A stretch of DNA of 64,000 nucleotides from Nocardia uniformis NBRC 13702 (GTDB taxonomy: Bacteria > Actinomycetota > Actinomycetes > Mycobacteriales > Mycobacteriaceae). A program made the position numbers and the translations under genes. The notes below the pieces were generated by a model, which did not search any database, was not told the origin of the DNA, and saw nothing but the letters and a program-made list of their open reading frames with translations. Within the stretch, counting starts at the first letter, position 1; each line of letters begins with the position of its first letter. This document shows, in pieces, positions 37,031 through 45,433 of this stretch. The DNA is taken from NCBI RefSeq assembly GCF_001613345.1, contig NZ_BDCE01000076.1:1-64000 (forward strand). The letters are read 5' to 3'.

Positions 37031-37774
37031 TCACCTCTTGCGGCACTCCCATATAGATGTCTTGGCCCGGTCCACCTCGTCCTCGGACAGTGGCGGGATG
37101 TCGAGGGGTAGCCGGGGTACCGAATCGCCCCGGACGCCATTGAGGACCAGTGCCATATAGCGGCGCCAGACATCCGGGTTGACCGAGCGGGCGAAGCCCG
37201 CGACGGCGTCGACCATATTCACCATGGCGAAGAAATCGCCGGGTTCGATCTCCGGGCGCAGCACGCCCGCGTCCTTGGCTCGCCGCACGACCTGATTCAT
37301 GCCCGGTCGGACCCGGTCGCGCATACAGGCGAACCGCTCCATGCTGTCGCGCATTTCGAGCAGCACCTCGGCCAGGCCGCGGTTGGTGGCCATGTGCTGG
37401 CAGGCGTATTCGAACAGGTCCAGCAGGCCCTGCCAGGGGTCCGGGTGGTGCAGGGCGGTGTCGACGGCCTGGGCGAACTCGGAGACGTTCTGGTCGAAGA
37501 CCTCCGAGATCAGCTCCTGTTTATTGGCGAACCGGCGGTAGACGGTGCCGACGCCTACGCCGGCCTTGTCGGCGACATCGTCGAGGGTGATCTCCAGGCC
37601 GTGTTCGGCGAACAGTTCGCGCGCGGCCGCGATGATGCGCTGTTGATTGCGGGCGGCGTCGGCTCGTAGCCGTCGGGGCGGCTGGCCGGTGGCCGTCGAC
37701 GGATCGGCTTGCGGAGCGCCAGACTGGCCGGTCGGAAGCGGTACAGCCGTGGCAGTGGCGTGATTCACACCCAT
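37031..37774 (-). CDS. TetR-family regulator divergent from an MFS transporter
   Basis: The product has 247 aa from ATG 37774. A disordered Pro/Ala-rich N-terminus of about 35 residues precedes the helix-turn-helix (LDDVADKAGVGVGTVYRRFANKQELISEVF). The ligand domain ends with PDVWRRYMALVLNGVRGD, common in the SCO-type TetR regulators of efflux pumps. It lies divergent from the MFS gene across 111 bases with inverted repeats, the usual layout for a drug-responsive repressor. Confidence 0.88.
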   Translation of the reverse strand: MGVNHATATAVPLPTGQSGAPQADPSTATGQPPRRLRADAARNQQRIIAAARELFAEHGLEITLDDVADKAGVGVGTVYRRFANKQELISEVFDQNVSEFAQAVDTALHHPDPWQGLLDLFEYACQHMATNRGLAEVLLEMRDSMERFACMRDRVRPGMNQVVRRAKDAGVLRPEIEPGDFFAMVNMVDAVAGFARSVNPDVWRRYMALVLNGVRGDSVPRLPLDIPPLSEDEVDRAKTSIWECRKR

Positions 37775-37798
37775 ATGTTACCAAGCTTCGGGATTAAG

Positions 37799-37857
37799 CG
37801 GAGGAGTTATCTCCGTTTGGATGGTAGATTCACTCGGAAAGCGGAGGGATCGCCTCC
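37799..37857. promoter_or_regulatory. inverted repeats in the TetR-MFS intergenic region
   Basis: CGGAG...CTCCG (37799-37815) and GGAGG...CCTCC (37843-37857) flank a possible -10 (TAGATT at 37825-37830). They are candidate operators for the divergent TetR. The arms are only 5 bp each. Confidence 0.35.
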
Positions 37858-37885
37858 ACTCAGCGTACGGGACAAGGAAGTATCC

Positions 37886-39382
37886 ATGACAACCACCGTC
37901 GATATAGCGAAGTCGCCTTCGCCGACCGGTCGCCGGGGCTCCCATGCCCTGCGCTGGTGGGTATTGGCGGTACTCGGTATCGCACAGCTCATGGTCGTGC
38001 TCGACGCGACCGTCGTGAATATCGCGCTCCCCGAGGCCCAGGCCGATCTCGGCTTCTCCAATGCCGACCGCCAATGGGTGGTCACCGGTTATGCCCTCGC
38101 CTTCGGCAGCCTGCTGCTGCTCGGCGGACGGCTCTCCGATCTGTTCGGGCGGCGCACCACCTTCATTGCCGGGCTGGTCGGCTTCGCGGTGGCCTCGGCC
38201 GTGGGCGGCGCGGCGGGCAGTTTCGAGGTATTGGTCGGCGCGCGGGTCGCGCAGGGCGTGTTCGGCGCGCTGCTGGCTCCGGCTGCACTGTCGCTGCTGA
38301 CCGTCACCTTCACCGAACCGTCCGAGCGGGCAAAGGCTTTCGGTATCTTCGGCGCGGTCGCGGGTGCGGGTGGCGCACTCGGCCTGCTGCTCGGCGGCGC
38401 GCTCACCGAGTGGGCGTCCTGGCGCTGGGTGATGTACGTGAACCTGGTATTCGCGGCTGTCGCGCTGGTCGGCGCGGCTATGCTGCTCGCCAAGCACGTT
38501 GTCGCCACCGAACGACCCAAACTCGACGTGCCCGGCACGATCACGGTCACCGCCGCGCTGTTCTCCATTGTCTATGGCTTCTCGAAGGCCGAATCCGACG
38601 GCTGGACCAGCTCGGCCACCCTCGCCTTCCTGATCGGCGGCGTCGCCCTGCTGGCGGCCTTCGTGGCCATCGAGTCGCGGGTCGCGCATCCACTGCTGCC
38701 GCTGCGGATTCTGACCGACCGCACCCGGGCGGGTTCCTACTTCACGGTGTTCGCCATCGGTATCGGCATGTTCGCCATGTTCTTGTTCCTGACCTACTAC
38801 ATGCAGCAGACACTGCACTACACGCCGATCGTCACCGGTGTGGCCTTCCTTCCCATGGTGGTGGGCATGGTGGTCTCCTCCACCACGGTGCCGACGCTGG
38901 TCATGCCAAGGGTCGGGCCGAAAATCGCTATGACCGCGGGCTTCCTGCTCGAGGCGCTCGGCATGGCGCTGCTCACCCAGATCGACCTGGACACCTCCTA
39001 CGCCACCCATATCCTGCCCGGCCTGATCCTCATGGGCCTCGGCGGCGGTACCGCGATGTCCATCGCGTTCCAGGGTGCGACCGCGGGTGTGGTGCACACC
39101 GACGCCGGTGTCGCCTCGGCCATGGTGAATACCAGCCAGCAGGTCGGCGGCTCCATCGGCACCGCACTGCTGAGCACCCTGGCGGCCACCGCCTTCGACA
39201 AGTACGTCACCGAGCACGACCCGGCCGCGCCGATCACCATGGCCAAGGCCGCGATTGCGAGCTACACGACCACATTCTGGTGGGCCGCGGGCATTTTCCT
39301 GGTGGGCGCGGTGGTTATCGCGTTCCTCATGCCGAATACCGTGCCCGCACCCGCTGAGGGGGAACCCGTACTGGCGCACTGA
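37886..39382 (+). CDS. MFS transporter, DHA2 (14-TM) drug efflux family
   Basis: The protein has 498 aa from ATG 37886, behind AAGGAAG. There are fourteen predicted membrane helices. Family motifs are D1 LDATVVNIALPEAQADLGFS, motif A GGRLSDLFGRRTTFIAGL and motif C GAVAGAGGALGLLLGGALTEWASWRW. It is a proton-driven exporter of drugs or dyes, probably controlled by the divergent TetR. Confidence 0.9.
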   Translation: MTTTVDIAKSPSPTGRRGSHALRWWVLAVLGIAQLMVVLDATVVNIALPEAQADLGFSNADRQWVVTGYALAFGSLLLLGGRLSDLFGRRTTFIAGLVGFAVASAVGGAAGSFEVLVGARVAQGVFGALLAPAALSLLTVTFTEPSERAKAFGIFGAVAGAGGALGLLLGGALTEWASWRWVMYVNLVFAAVALVGAAMLLAKHVVATERPKLDVPGTITVTAALFSIVYGFSKAESDGWTSSATLAFLIGGVALLAAFVAIESRVAHPLLPLRILTDRTRAGSYFTVFAIGIGMFAMFLFLTYYMQQTLHYTPIVTGVAFLPMVVGMVVSSTTVPTLVMPRVGPKIAMTAGFLLEALGMALLTQIDLDTSYATHILPGLILMGLGGGTAMSIAFQGATAGVVHTDAGVASAMVNTSQQVGGSIGTALLSTLAATAFDKYVTEHDPAAPITMAKAAIASYTTTFWWAAGIFLVGAVVIAFLMPNTVPAPAEGEPVLAH

Positions 39383-39406
39383 GATTCGCTGCGCGATAGA
39401 TAACAC

Positions 39407-39438
39407 GTGCCCCCGTCCGCAGTCGCGGACGGGGGCAC
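39407..39438. terminator. bidirectional terminator between MFS and lipase genes
   Basis: A perfect 14-bp stem (GTGCCCCCGTCCGC and complement) with a 4-base loop lies between the convergent genes. Confidence 0.8.
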
Positions 39439-39480
39439 GGTGTTTCGGTGGTGCCTCGGCTCGCCGAGCCGTCGGCGGGC

Positions 39481-40689
39481 TCAGCAGTTGGACGGAGCCG
39501 GGCTGCCCGCGAAGCGATCGGCGAGGTAGCCGAAGGCGCGGGGTGCGCCCGCCACGATGGCGGTGCCATGGTCCGTACCCGGGATCACGTCGAAGAGCAC
39601 CGGCGTGCCGGCGGCACAGTAGCGGCCCGCGGTGCCGAGTGCCAGATCCAGCGGCACCTGGTCATTGCCGCCGTGCCACTGGTAGACCGGGACGCGGGGG
39701 ACACCCGGATAGATCTCCAGGCTGTTCTCGTGCATGGTGCGCACGATCGTGGCATCGACTTCCATTCCCGGACGGAACATTTCGCCGATCGAGTGATTCG
39801 CGCCGGCGCTGATGATCTCACTGGTGCAGGCATTGGCGATCTGCGAGCGCAGGGCGAAACCGGCGGGGCTCAGCGCGCGATCCATAGCCATTTCGTTCGG
39901 ATACTCGCGTTCCAATCCCACCGCGACCGCGAAGCCGAGACCGAACAGCGGATGCGGGGCATTGCCGACCTGCAGCGCCAGCTTGCCGGGATTCACTGGA
40001 ACCCCGCCCACGGCGACACCGACGAGCGGGAGTTCGGGTGCGTACGCGGGGGCCAGGGCCGCCGCGAAACCGGTGGACATGGCCCCGCCGGAGTACCCGG
40101 CCAGGCCGACCGGCGAAGCGCCGAGCCCCGCGGGGCCGAACCGCTTGACTGCCCTGATGCCGTCGAGGGTCACCTGTCCGCCCATGCGGGCAGCGCCGTA
40201 CGCGCTCGTGGGACCCAGGTGATCGGGGATGGCCACCGCCCAGCCGCGGGCCAGCAGCAGGTTCAGCGCCGGTGCCTCCTGCAGACTGCCGTTGATCAGG
40301 CTGTGCGACGGGGCGCACTGCAGGCCCAGGGAATTCACGAACGGTTGATAGGAGACCAGCGGGCGCGCACCGCCGCCGGGCGGCAGCAGCAGCGTGGTGA
40401 CCGCGGTAATGGGCGCACCGCCGGAATTCGTCGAACGGTAGGCGAGCTGCCAGACCGTCGCGCCCGGGAAGCCGTGTGTGGGGACGAGACGGTGGTTGAT
40501 CACATCGCCGGGGGCGAAATCGGCGAGATTGCCTGGGGGCGCGTAGAACCCATCCGCTTCGGCAACGGGGTAGACCGCCCCGTGCGCGGCGGGTGCTGCG
40601 TTCAGTCCGCTCGCCAAGGCTGCCGCCATCGCCGCAGCGATGACAGAGCTCCGGACCAGCAAACCTCTGATCGACTGCCGTGCCGTCAA
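39481..40689 (-). CDS. secreted lipase (LIP family)
   Basis: The product has 402 aa, starting at TTG 40689 because AGGAG lies 7 bases upstream and a normal signal peptide (Arg-containing n-region, Ala-rich core, cleavage near AAPAAHGA) begins there. The catalytic Ser sits in GLAGYSGGAMSTG, with Asp probably in QWHGGNDQVPLD and His in VIPGTDHG. It belongs to the secretory triacylglycerol lipase family shared with Candida LIP enzymes and actinobacterial esterases. It probably hydrolyses host or environmental lipids outside the cell. Confidence 0.88.
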   Translation of the reverse strand: MTARQSIRGLLVRSSVIAAAMAAALASGLNAAPAAHGAVYPVAEADGFYAPPGNLADFAPGDVINHRLVPTHGFPGATVWQLAYRSTNSGGAPITAVTTLLLPPGGGARPLVSYQPFVNSLGLQCAPSHSLINGSLQEAPALNLLLARGWAVAIPDHLGPTSAYGAARMGGQVTLDGIRAVKRFGPAGLGASPVGLAGYSGGAMSTGFAAALAPAYAPELPLVGVAVGGVPVNPGKLALQVGNAPHPLFGLGFAVAVGLEREYPNEMAMDRALSPAGFALRSQIANACTSEIISAGANHSIGEMFRPGMEVDATIVRTMHENSLEIYPGVPRVPVYQWHGGNDQVPLDLALGTAGRYCAAGTPVLFDVIPGTDHGTAIVAGAPRAFGYLADRFAGSPAPSNC

Positions 40690-40813
40690 CTTCGCTCCTG
40701 AGGCCGATGGGACAACGCCGGGATGGCGGCACTATCCTCGCAGTTCCGAGGTGTCGATCGGGCTCAACAACACGCGGGCGGCAACGAAATAGCTAACAAC
40801 GGTGGGAGGGCTG

Positions 40814-41248
40814 ATGGGGTCGAGACTCGGCGGAGCCGACACACCGGTTCTCGTGGCTATCGCCCTGGGGGGCGGAGTGGGCGCCGCGCTGCGCTACGGG
40901 GTGAGCGTATGGCTGCCACAGGTCGGCGCGATTCCGTGGCAGACGTTGGCGGTCAACGTTATCGGCTGTTTCGGTATCGGCGCGCTCATGGTGTGTATCA
41001 ATGAAATGTGGGCTGCGCACCGGCTGGTGCGGCCGTTTCTCGGCGTCGGTGTGCTCGGCGGCTTCACGACCTTCTCCACCTTTGCCGTAGAAGTTCGTAC
41101 ACTGCTCGAATCGGGCCGAACGGTTGCGGCGTTCGGATACCTCGGGGGAACTGTGATGGCGTCATTGGGCGCGGTCATTGTCGGGGTGGGCATGACGCGG
41201 TGGTTGCTGGGGACTGGAAGCGGCACACGGAAAGGCGGCAGACGATGA
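40814..41248 (+). CDS. crcB: fluoride channel CrcB/Fluc subunit 1
   Basis: The protein has 144 aa from ATG 40814; the ribosome site GGGAGGG shows that the upstream GTG 40802 is not the start. It has four membrane helices with GGGVGAALRYGVSVW, VNVIGCFGIGALM and GGFTTFSTFAVEV, which line the two fluoride pores. This is the first gene of a coupled crcB-DUF190-crcB operon; two different subunits probably form a dual-topology heterodimer that exports fluoride. Confidence 0.9.
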   Translation: MGSRLGGADTPVLVAIALGGGVGAALRYGVSVWLPQVGAIPWQTLAVNVIGCFGIGALMVCINEMWAAHRLVRPFLGVGVLGGFTTFSTFAVEVRTLLESGRTVAAFGYLGGTVMASLGAVIVGVGMTRWLLGTGSGTRKGGRR

Positions 41249-41592
41249 ATGATTCGATGGGTGCGGGCTGGCGACCCGCCTCGCGGCTCACCGTGCTGCT
41301 GGGCGAGGACGACCGATGGCAGCATCGCCCCCGCTATCACGAGATCGTGCGACGCGCCCGAGATGCCGGATTGGCCGGGGCCAGTGTCTGGCGTGGCGTC
41401 GAGGGCTACGGGGAATCGTCGGATATCCACACCACCCGACTGCTGGATCTGGCCGAGCATCTGCCGGTGATGGTGATGATCGTCGATGACACGGCGCGGT
41501 TGCGCGCGTTTGTGGAATCCAATGCGGACCTGCTGAATTCGGTGACGGTGGCGCTCTCGCCCGTGGAATTGTGGCAGGGGGCGCATTCGTGA
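41245..41592 (+). CDS. DUF190-domain protein of the fluoride operon
   Basis: The product has 115 aa. The DUF190 fold is related to PII-like proteins (LTVLLGEDDRWQHRPRYHEIVRRARDAGLAGASVWRGVEGYG). It overlaps crcB-1 by 4 bases and crcB-2 by 4 bases, so the three are translated as a unit. DUF190 often accompanies crcB in actinobacteria and may sense or gate the channel; the ligand is unknown. Confidence 0.85.
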   Translation: MNDSMGAGWRPASRLTVLLGEDDRWQHRPRYHEIVRRARDAGLAGASVWRGVEGYGESSDIHTTRLLDLAEHLPVMVMIVDDTARLRAFVESNADLLNSVTVALSPVELWQGAHS

Positions 41593-41972
41593 CAGTGCTG
41601 CTCGTAGCGCTGGGCGGTATGGTCGGCGCGCCCGCTCGATATCTGGCGGATCGCGCAATGGCCCGTCGATTCGGTAGTGTCTTTCCACTGGGCACATTGG
41701 TGGTGAACGTAACCGGGTCGGCGATCTTGGGCGTGCTGATCGGATCGGGAGCAAACCATTGGCTGCTGGCCGCCGCGGGGACAGGATTCTGCGGGGCGCT
41801 GACCACGTTCAGTACGTTCGGATACGAGACAGTTCGATTGGCTGAGGAGGGCGCTTTCAGCTATGCGGTGGCGAACGTCGTGATCGGCGTTGCGGCGAGT
41901 CTGGCCGCGGCTTTCATCGGAGCGTCTGCGGCACAGTGCCTATCGGAGACAGCACTGTGGGTGTCGTCATGA
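41589..41972 (+). CDS. crcB: fluoride channel CrcB/Fluc subunit 2
   Basis: The product has 127 aa from GTG 41589, which overlaps the DUF190 stop as GTGA. Motifs are GGMVGAPARYLADRA, VNVTGSAILGVLIG and GFCGALTTFSTFGYETV, complementary to those of subunit 1. Paired CrcB genes encode heterodimeric antiparallel channels in many Gram-positive bacteria. Confidence 0.9.
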   Translation: MTVLLVALGGMVGAPARYLADRAMARRFGSVFPLGTLVVNVTGSAILGVLIGSGANHWLLAAAGTGFCGALTTFSTFGYETVRLAEEGAFSYAVANVVIGVAASLAAAFIGASAAQCLSETALWVSS

Positions 41973-42019
41973 TGCTGATGACGAGCCGGTCCCAGGCGGT
42001 ACGGAAGGGAGGCCCGAGC

Positions 42020-43660
42020 ATGGCCCACGATCGAGCCGGTCGTCCGGCCCGGGCCGCGGATCTCGTGGACGTCGCACATCTGGTGACGGCCTACTACAGC
42101 CGTATCCCGGATCCCTCGGATCCGGCGCAGCTGGTTGCCTTCGGTACCTCCGGCCATCGCGGATCGAGTCTCGACAATGCCTTCAACGAGGCGCATATTC
42201 TCGCCATTTCGCAGGCGATCGTGGAGTATCGCGCCACCCGCGGCATTACCGGACCGGTGTACCTGGCCCGTGATACCCATGCGCTATCGGAACCGGCGTG
42301 GACCACCGCGATCGAGGTCTTCGCCGCCAATGACGTCACCGTTATCGTCGATTCGCGCGACAGGTACACGCCCACACCGGCTTTGAGCCACGCGGTGCTG
42401 CGGCACAATCGAGGTGGCACCCGGCATCAGGCCGATGGCATCGTGGTGACGCCCTCGCACAACCCGCCGCGTGACGGTGGCTTCAAATACAACCCGCCGC
42501 ACGGTGGACCGGCCGATACGGTCGCCACCGACGCCATTGCCGCGCGCGCCAATGAGCTGCTGCGCAATGGTCTCGCCGACGTGAAGCGCACGACGCTCTC
42601 GAACGCGATGGCGCAGAAGGTGGAGCGCTACGACTATCTGGACCGCTACATCGCGGACCTGCCGAATGTATTGAACCTGGACGCGATTCGCGGCGCCGGG
42701 ATTCGCCTCGGTGCCGATCCGATGGGCGGGGCGAGTGTGGACTACTGGGAGGAGATCGGGCAGCGGTACGACCTCGAACTCGAGGTGGTCAATCCGTTCG
42801 TCGATCCGACCTGGCGGTTCATGACGCTCGATGCCGACGGGCGCATCCGGATGGATCCGTCTTCGCGCTATGCCATGGCATCGCTGGTCTCCATTCGGGA
42901 CGACTACGACATCGCCACCGGTAACGATGCCGATGCCGACCGGCACGGGATCGTGACTCCCGATGCGGGACTGATGAATCCGAACCACTACCTGGCCGTG
43001 GCCATCGAATACCTGATCGCCAACCGGATGGGCTGGGACGCGCTCACCAAGATCGGCAAGACGATGGTGACGTCGGGCATGGTCGACCGGGTGGTCGGGG
43101 TGCTGGGGCGCGATGTGCACGAGGTACCCGTCGGGTTCAAATGGTTCGTGCCCGGGTTGTTCAGCGGCAGTTTGGCCTTCGGCGGCGAAGAGAGCGCCGG
43201 AGCCTCCTTCCTGCGCAGTGACGGCACCGTGTGGACCACCGACAAGGACGGCATTGTGCTGGCGCTGCTGGCCGCCGAGATCACCGCGGTCACCGGGCAG
43301 AGCCCGTCCACGCGGTACTCGGAACTGGAGAAGCGCTACGGCGCGCCGACCTACTCGCGTACCGATTCCGATGCCACCGTGGAACAGAAAGCACGGTTGG
43401 CGGCGTTGACGCCGGACATGATCACAGCGACCGAGATCGCCGGGGAACCCGTCACCGGCATCCAGACCCGGGCGAAGGGCAATGGTGCGGCGCTCGGCGG
43501 AGTGAAGGTCACCACCGAGAACGCGTGGTTCGCCGCCCGGCCGTCGGGCACCGAGGACAAGTACAAGATCTACGCGGAATCCTTCGAGGGCCCCGAACAT
43601 CTGGCCCTGGTGAAGGCGGCCGCGGAGGAACTGGTGGGACAGGCGCTATCTGGTGAATAG
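42020..43660 (+). CDS. pgm: phosphoglucomutase (alpha-D-glucose phosphate-specific)
   Basis: The enzyme has 546 aa and interconverts glucose-1-phosphate and glucose-6-phosphate for glycogen, trehalose and cell-wall sugar synthesis. The start is ATG 42020, behind GGAAGGGAGG; the open frame further upstream overlaps crcB and is discarded. Visible motifs are AFGTSGHRGSSLDNAFNE, the phosphoserine loop GIVVTPSHNPPRDGG, the metal loop DADADRHGI, the sugar loop FGGEESAGASF, and RPSGTEDKYKIYAES. The order crcB/DUF190/crcB next to pgm is shared with mycobacteria. Confidence 0.93.
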   Translation: MAHDRAGRPARAADLVDVAHLVTAYYSRIPDPSDPAQLVAFGTSGHRGSSLDNAFNEAHILAISQAIVEYRATRGITGPVYLARDTHALSEPAWTTAIEVFAANDVTVIVDSRDRYTPTPALSHAVLRHNRGGTRHQADGIVVTPSHNPPRDGGFKYNPPHGGPADTVATDAIAARANELLRNGLADVKRTTLSNAMAQKVERYDYLDRYIADLPNVLNLDAIRGAGIRLGADPMGGASVDYWEEIGQRYDLELEVVNPFVDPTWRFMTLDADGRIRMDPSSRYAMASLVSIRDDYDIATGNDADADRHGIVTPDAGLMNPNHYLAVAIEYLIANRMGWDALTKIGKTMVTSGMVDRVVGVLGRDVHEVPVGFKWFVPGLFSGSLAFGGEESAGASFLRSDGTVWTTDKDGIVLALLAAEITAVTGQSPSTRYSELEKRYGAPTYSRTDSDATVEQKARLAALTPDMITATEIAGEPVTGIQTRAKGNGAALGGVKVTTENAWFAARPSGTEDKYKIYAESFEGPEHLALVKAAAEELVGQALSGE

Positions 43661-44903
43661 ATCCACCGGAGCGGAGCGGAGAAAATCAGGCACCGCACTA
43701 CCGGTCGAGATCTGGGTGCTGGTGGGCGCGGCCTTCACCATCGCCATCGGATTCGGGCTCGTCGCACCGGCACTACCGCAGTACGCGCGCGGATTCGGTG
43801 TCGGTGTCGCGGCGGCCTCGGCCATTGTCAGCGCGTTCGCCCTGATGCGATTGCTGTTCGCGCCCGTGAGCGGTCGGCTGGTGCAGAAACTGGGGGAGCG
43901 GCCGGTCTATCTGGGCGGGCTGCTGATCGTGGCGGTATCCACGGGGGCGTGTGCGCTGGCGCAAACCTATTGGCAGCTGCTGGTATTGCGGTCCCTGGGC
44001 GGGATCGGGTCCACCATGTTCACGGTGTCCTCGCTGGCACTGGTGATTCGAATGTCGCCGCCGGCCGAACGCGGGCGGGTGTCGGGGATCTACTCGACCA
44101 GCTTCCTCATCGGATCCATAACCGGGCCGCTGGTCGGCGGTGCGCTGGCCGGGTTCGGGTTGCGCTGGCCGTTCGTCATCTATGCGGTGGCGCTGCTGGT
44201 GGCGAGTTACATCGTGTATGCGGCGCTGAAGAATTCGGCGCTCGCGCTGCCCGAGGTCGCCGGGGATACCCCCATCATGACCTTCCGGCAGGCCTTGGCC
44301 GAGCGCACCTATCGCGCGGTGCTGTGGTCCAACTTCGGCAATGGCGCGGCGGTATTCGGCGTGCGCATGGCCTTGGTGCCGCTGCTGGTCGTGGAGGTCC
44401 TGCGCTACGACGAAGCCCTCGCCGGGGTGGCATTGACGGTATTCGCCGCCGGAAACGCGGTGGTGCTCTTCCTGTCCGGCCGCTGGTCGGATCGCCTGGG
44501 CCGTAAACCATTCATGGTCTGGGGCACGCTGATCTGCGCGATCGGCACCGGCGCCCTGGGGTTCGCGCCGAACCTCACCTGGCTGCTGGTGGCGTCCTTC
44601 GTCGCGGGGTTCGGGTCCGGCATGTTCACGCCCGCTCAGCAGGCCGCGGTCGCCGATATCGTCGGGAGCGGTCGGCGCGGTGGGCCGGTGTTGGCCGGAT
44701 TCCAGATGGCGGCGGATCTCGGGACGGTGCTCGGGCCGTATGTGGTGGGTCTGCTGGCGGAACGGGTTTCGTACGGGTTCGCGCTCGGGGTCACGGGCGT
44801 GGTGCTGGCCTCGGCCGGGCTGGTGTGGATGTTCGTGCCGGAGCCATTGCAGCGCAAGCCCTTGGCGGAGGTGACGACCAGACCAACCGAGCGCGACACC
44901 TAG
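43653..44903 (+). CDS. MFS transporter, DHA1-like
   Basis: The protein has 416 aa from GTG 43653, overlapping the pgm stop by 8 bases. Twelve predicted helices are present, with motif A LFAPVSGRLVQKLGERPVYLGG and, after the central loop, FLSGRWSDRLGRKPFMVWG. It could export a sugar or drug; coupling with pgm suggests co-expression but not function. The last codons lie in the first unit of a 27-bp tandem repeat, and the TAG stop is part of the repeat. Confidence 0.87.
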   Translation: MNRSTGAERRKSGTALPVEIWVLVGAAFTIAIGFGLVAPALPQYARGFGVGVAAASAIVSAFALMRLLFAPVSGRLVQKLGERPVYLGGLLIVAVSTGACALAQTYWQLLVLRSLGGIGSTMFTVSSLALVIRMSPPAERGRVSGIYSTSFLIGSITGPLVGGALAGFGLRWPFVIYAVALLVASYIVYAALKNSALALPEVAGDTPIMTFRQALAERTYRAVLWSNFGNGAAVFGVRMALVPLLVVEVLRYDEALAGVALTVFAAGNAVVLFLSGRWSDRLGRKPFMVWGTLICAIGTGALGFAPNLTWLLVASFVAGFGSGMFTPAQQAAVADIVGSGRRGGPVLAGFQMAADLGTVLGPYVVGLLAERVSYGFALGVTGVVLASAGLVWMFVPEPLQRKPLAEVTTRPTERDT

Positions 44904-44986
44904 CCGCGCCCAACCGAGCGCGACACCTAGCCGCGCCCTGCTGAGTGTGACGCTTGGCCGCGCCCTGCTGAGTGTGACGCCTGGCC
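44883..44986 (+). repeat. four 27-bp tandem repeats overlapping the MFS stop codon
   Basis: Units start at 44883, 44910, 44937 and 44964. The first two are identical (CCAACCGAGCGCGACACCTA then GCCGCGC); the third and fourth form a second subtype (CCTGCTGAGTGTGACGCTTG, the last truncated). The period equals nine codons, and each of the first two units carries an in-frame TAG. Confidence 0.85.
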
Positions 44987-45048
44987 ATCCGAGTACGACA
45001 CTGAGCGGGTGGCCGGAGGTACCGCACGTTTCGCGATGGACCCGCGCC

Positions 45049-45133
45049 GTCATCCCGGCGTGCAGTTGGCCGGGATCCACACTGTGCGGTGCCATTCCGG
45101 TGTGGATTCCGGCCGAAAGCATGCCGGAATGAC
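45049..45133. repeat. palindromic intergenic repeat, copy B
   Basis: The arms GTCATCCCGGCGTGC... and ...GCATGCCGGAATGAC match copy A at 13020-13093, with a longer loop. The core GGCCGGGATCCAC / GTGGATTCCGGCC is conserved. Confidence 0.85.
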
Positions 45134-45246
45134 AAGGGACTTGCGCTCAGGACTTCTGATCAGGTGTTCAGCCCCGCCAACCGGGTGCGCCGCCTGGGCT
45201 CGCGAACGGGCGCATATGACGCGTTGGCTGGACGGTCCCCACCTTC

Positions 45247-45323
45247 GTCATCCCGGCGTGTTTCCAGCCGGGATCCACCGCTGCCCGAATGGATGTGGAT
45301 TCGACCGAAAGCGTGCCGGAATG
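45247..45323. repeat. palindromic intergenic repeat, copy C
   Basis: This is the same design as copies A and B (GTCATCCCGGCGTGT ... GCGTGCCGGAATG), with more substitutions in the right arm. The whole 44904-45433 gap otherwise shows no gene. Confidence 0.8.
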
Positions 45324-45433
45324 GCTGGGTAGTGCGGCGGTTTGTCGTGTTTGGGTGGTAGTTCGTGGGGCGTGGATGCCCATGCGGTGGGGTGCTCGTC
45401 ACAGCGGTCGCGCATTGCGGCAGAGTGTTGGCC

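Noticed and set aside
37778-39406. 542-codon minus-strand frame opposite the MFS gene
   Set aside because: The composition is His/Gln/Arg-rich nonsense; the plus-strand frame has clear transporter motifs.
40690-40813. Fluoride riboswitch upstream of crcB
   Set aside because: I looked for the conserved crcB motif (GGnGATGG with the pseudoknot strands) and did not see it; the leader holds only a ribosome site.
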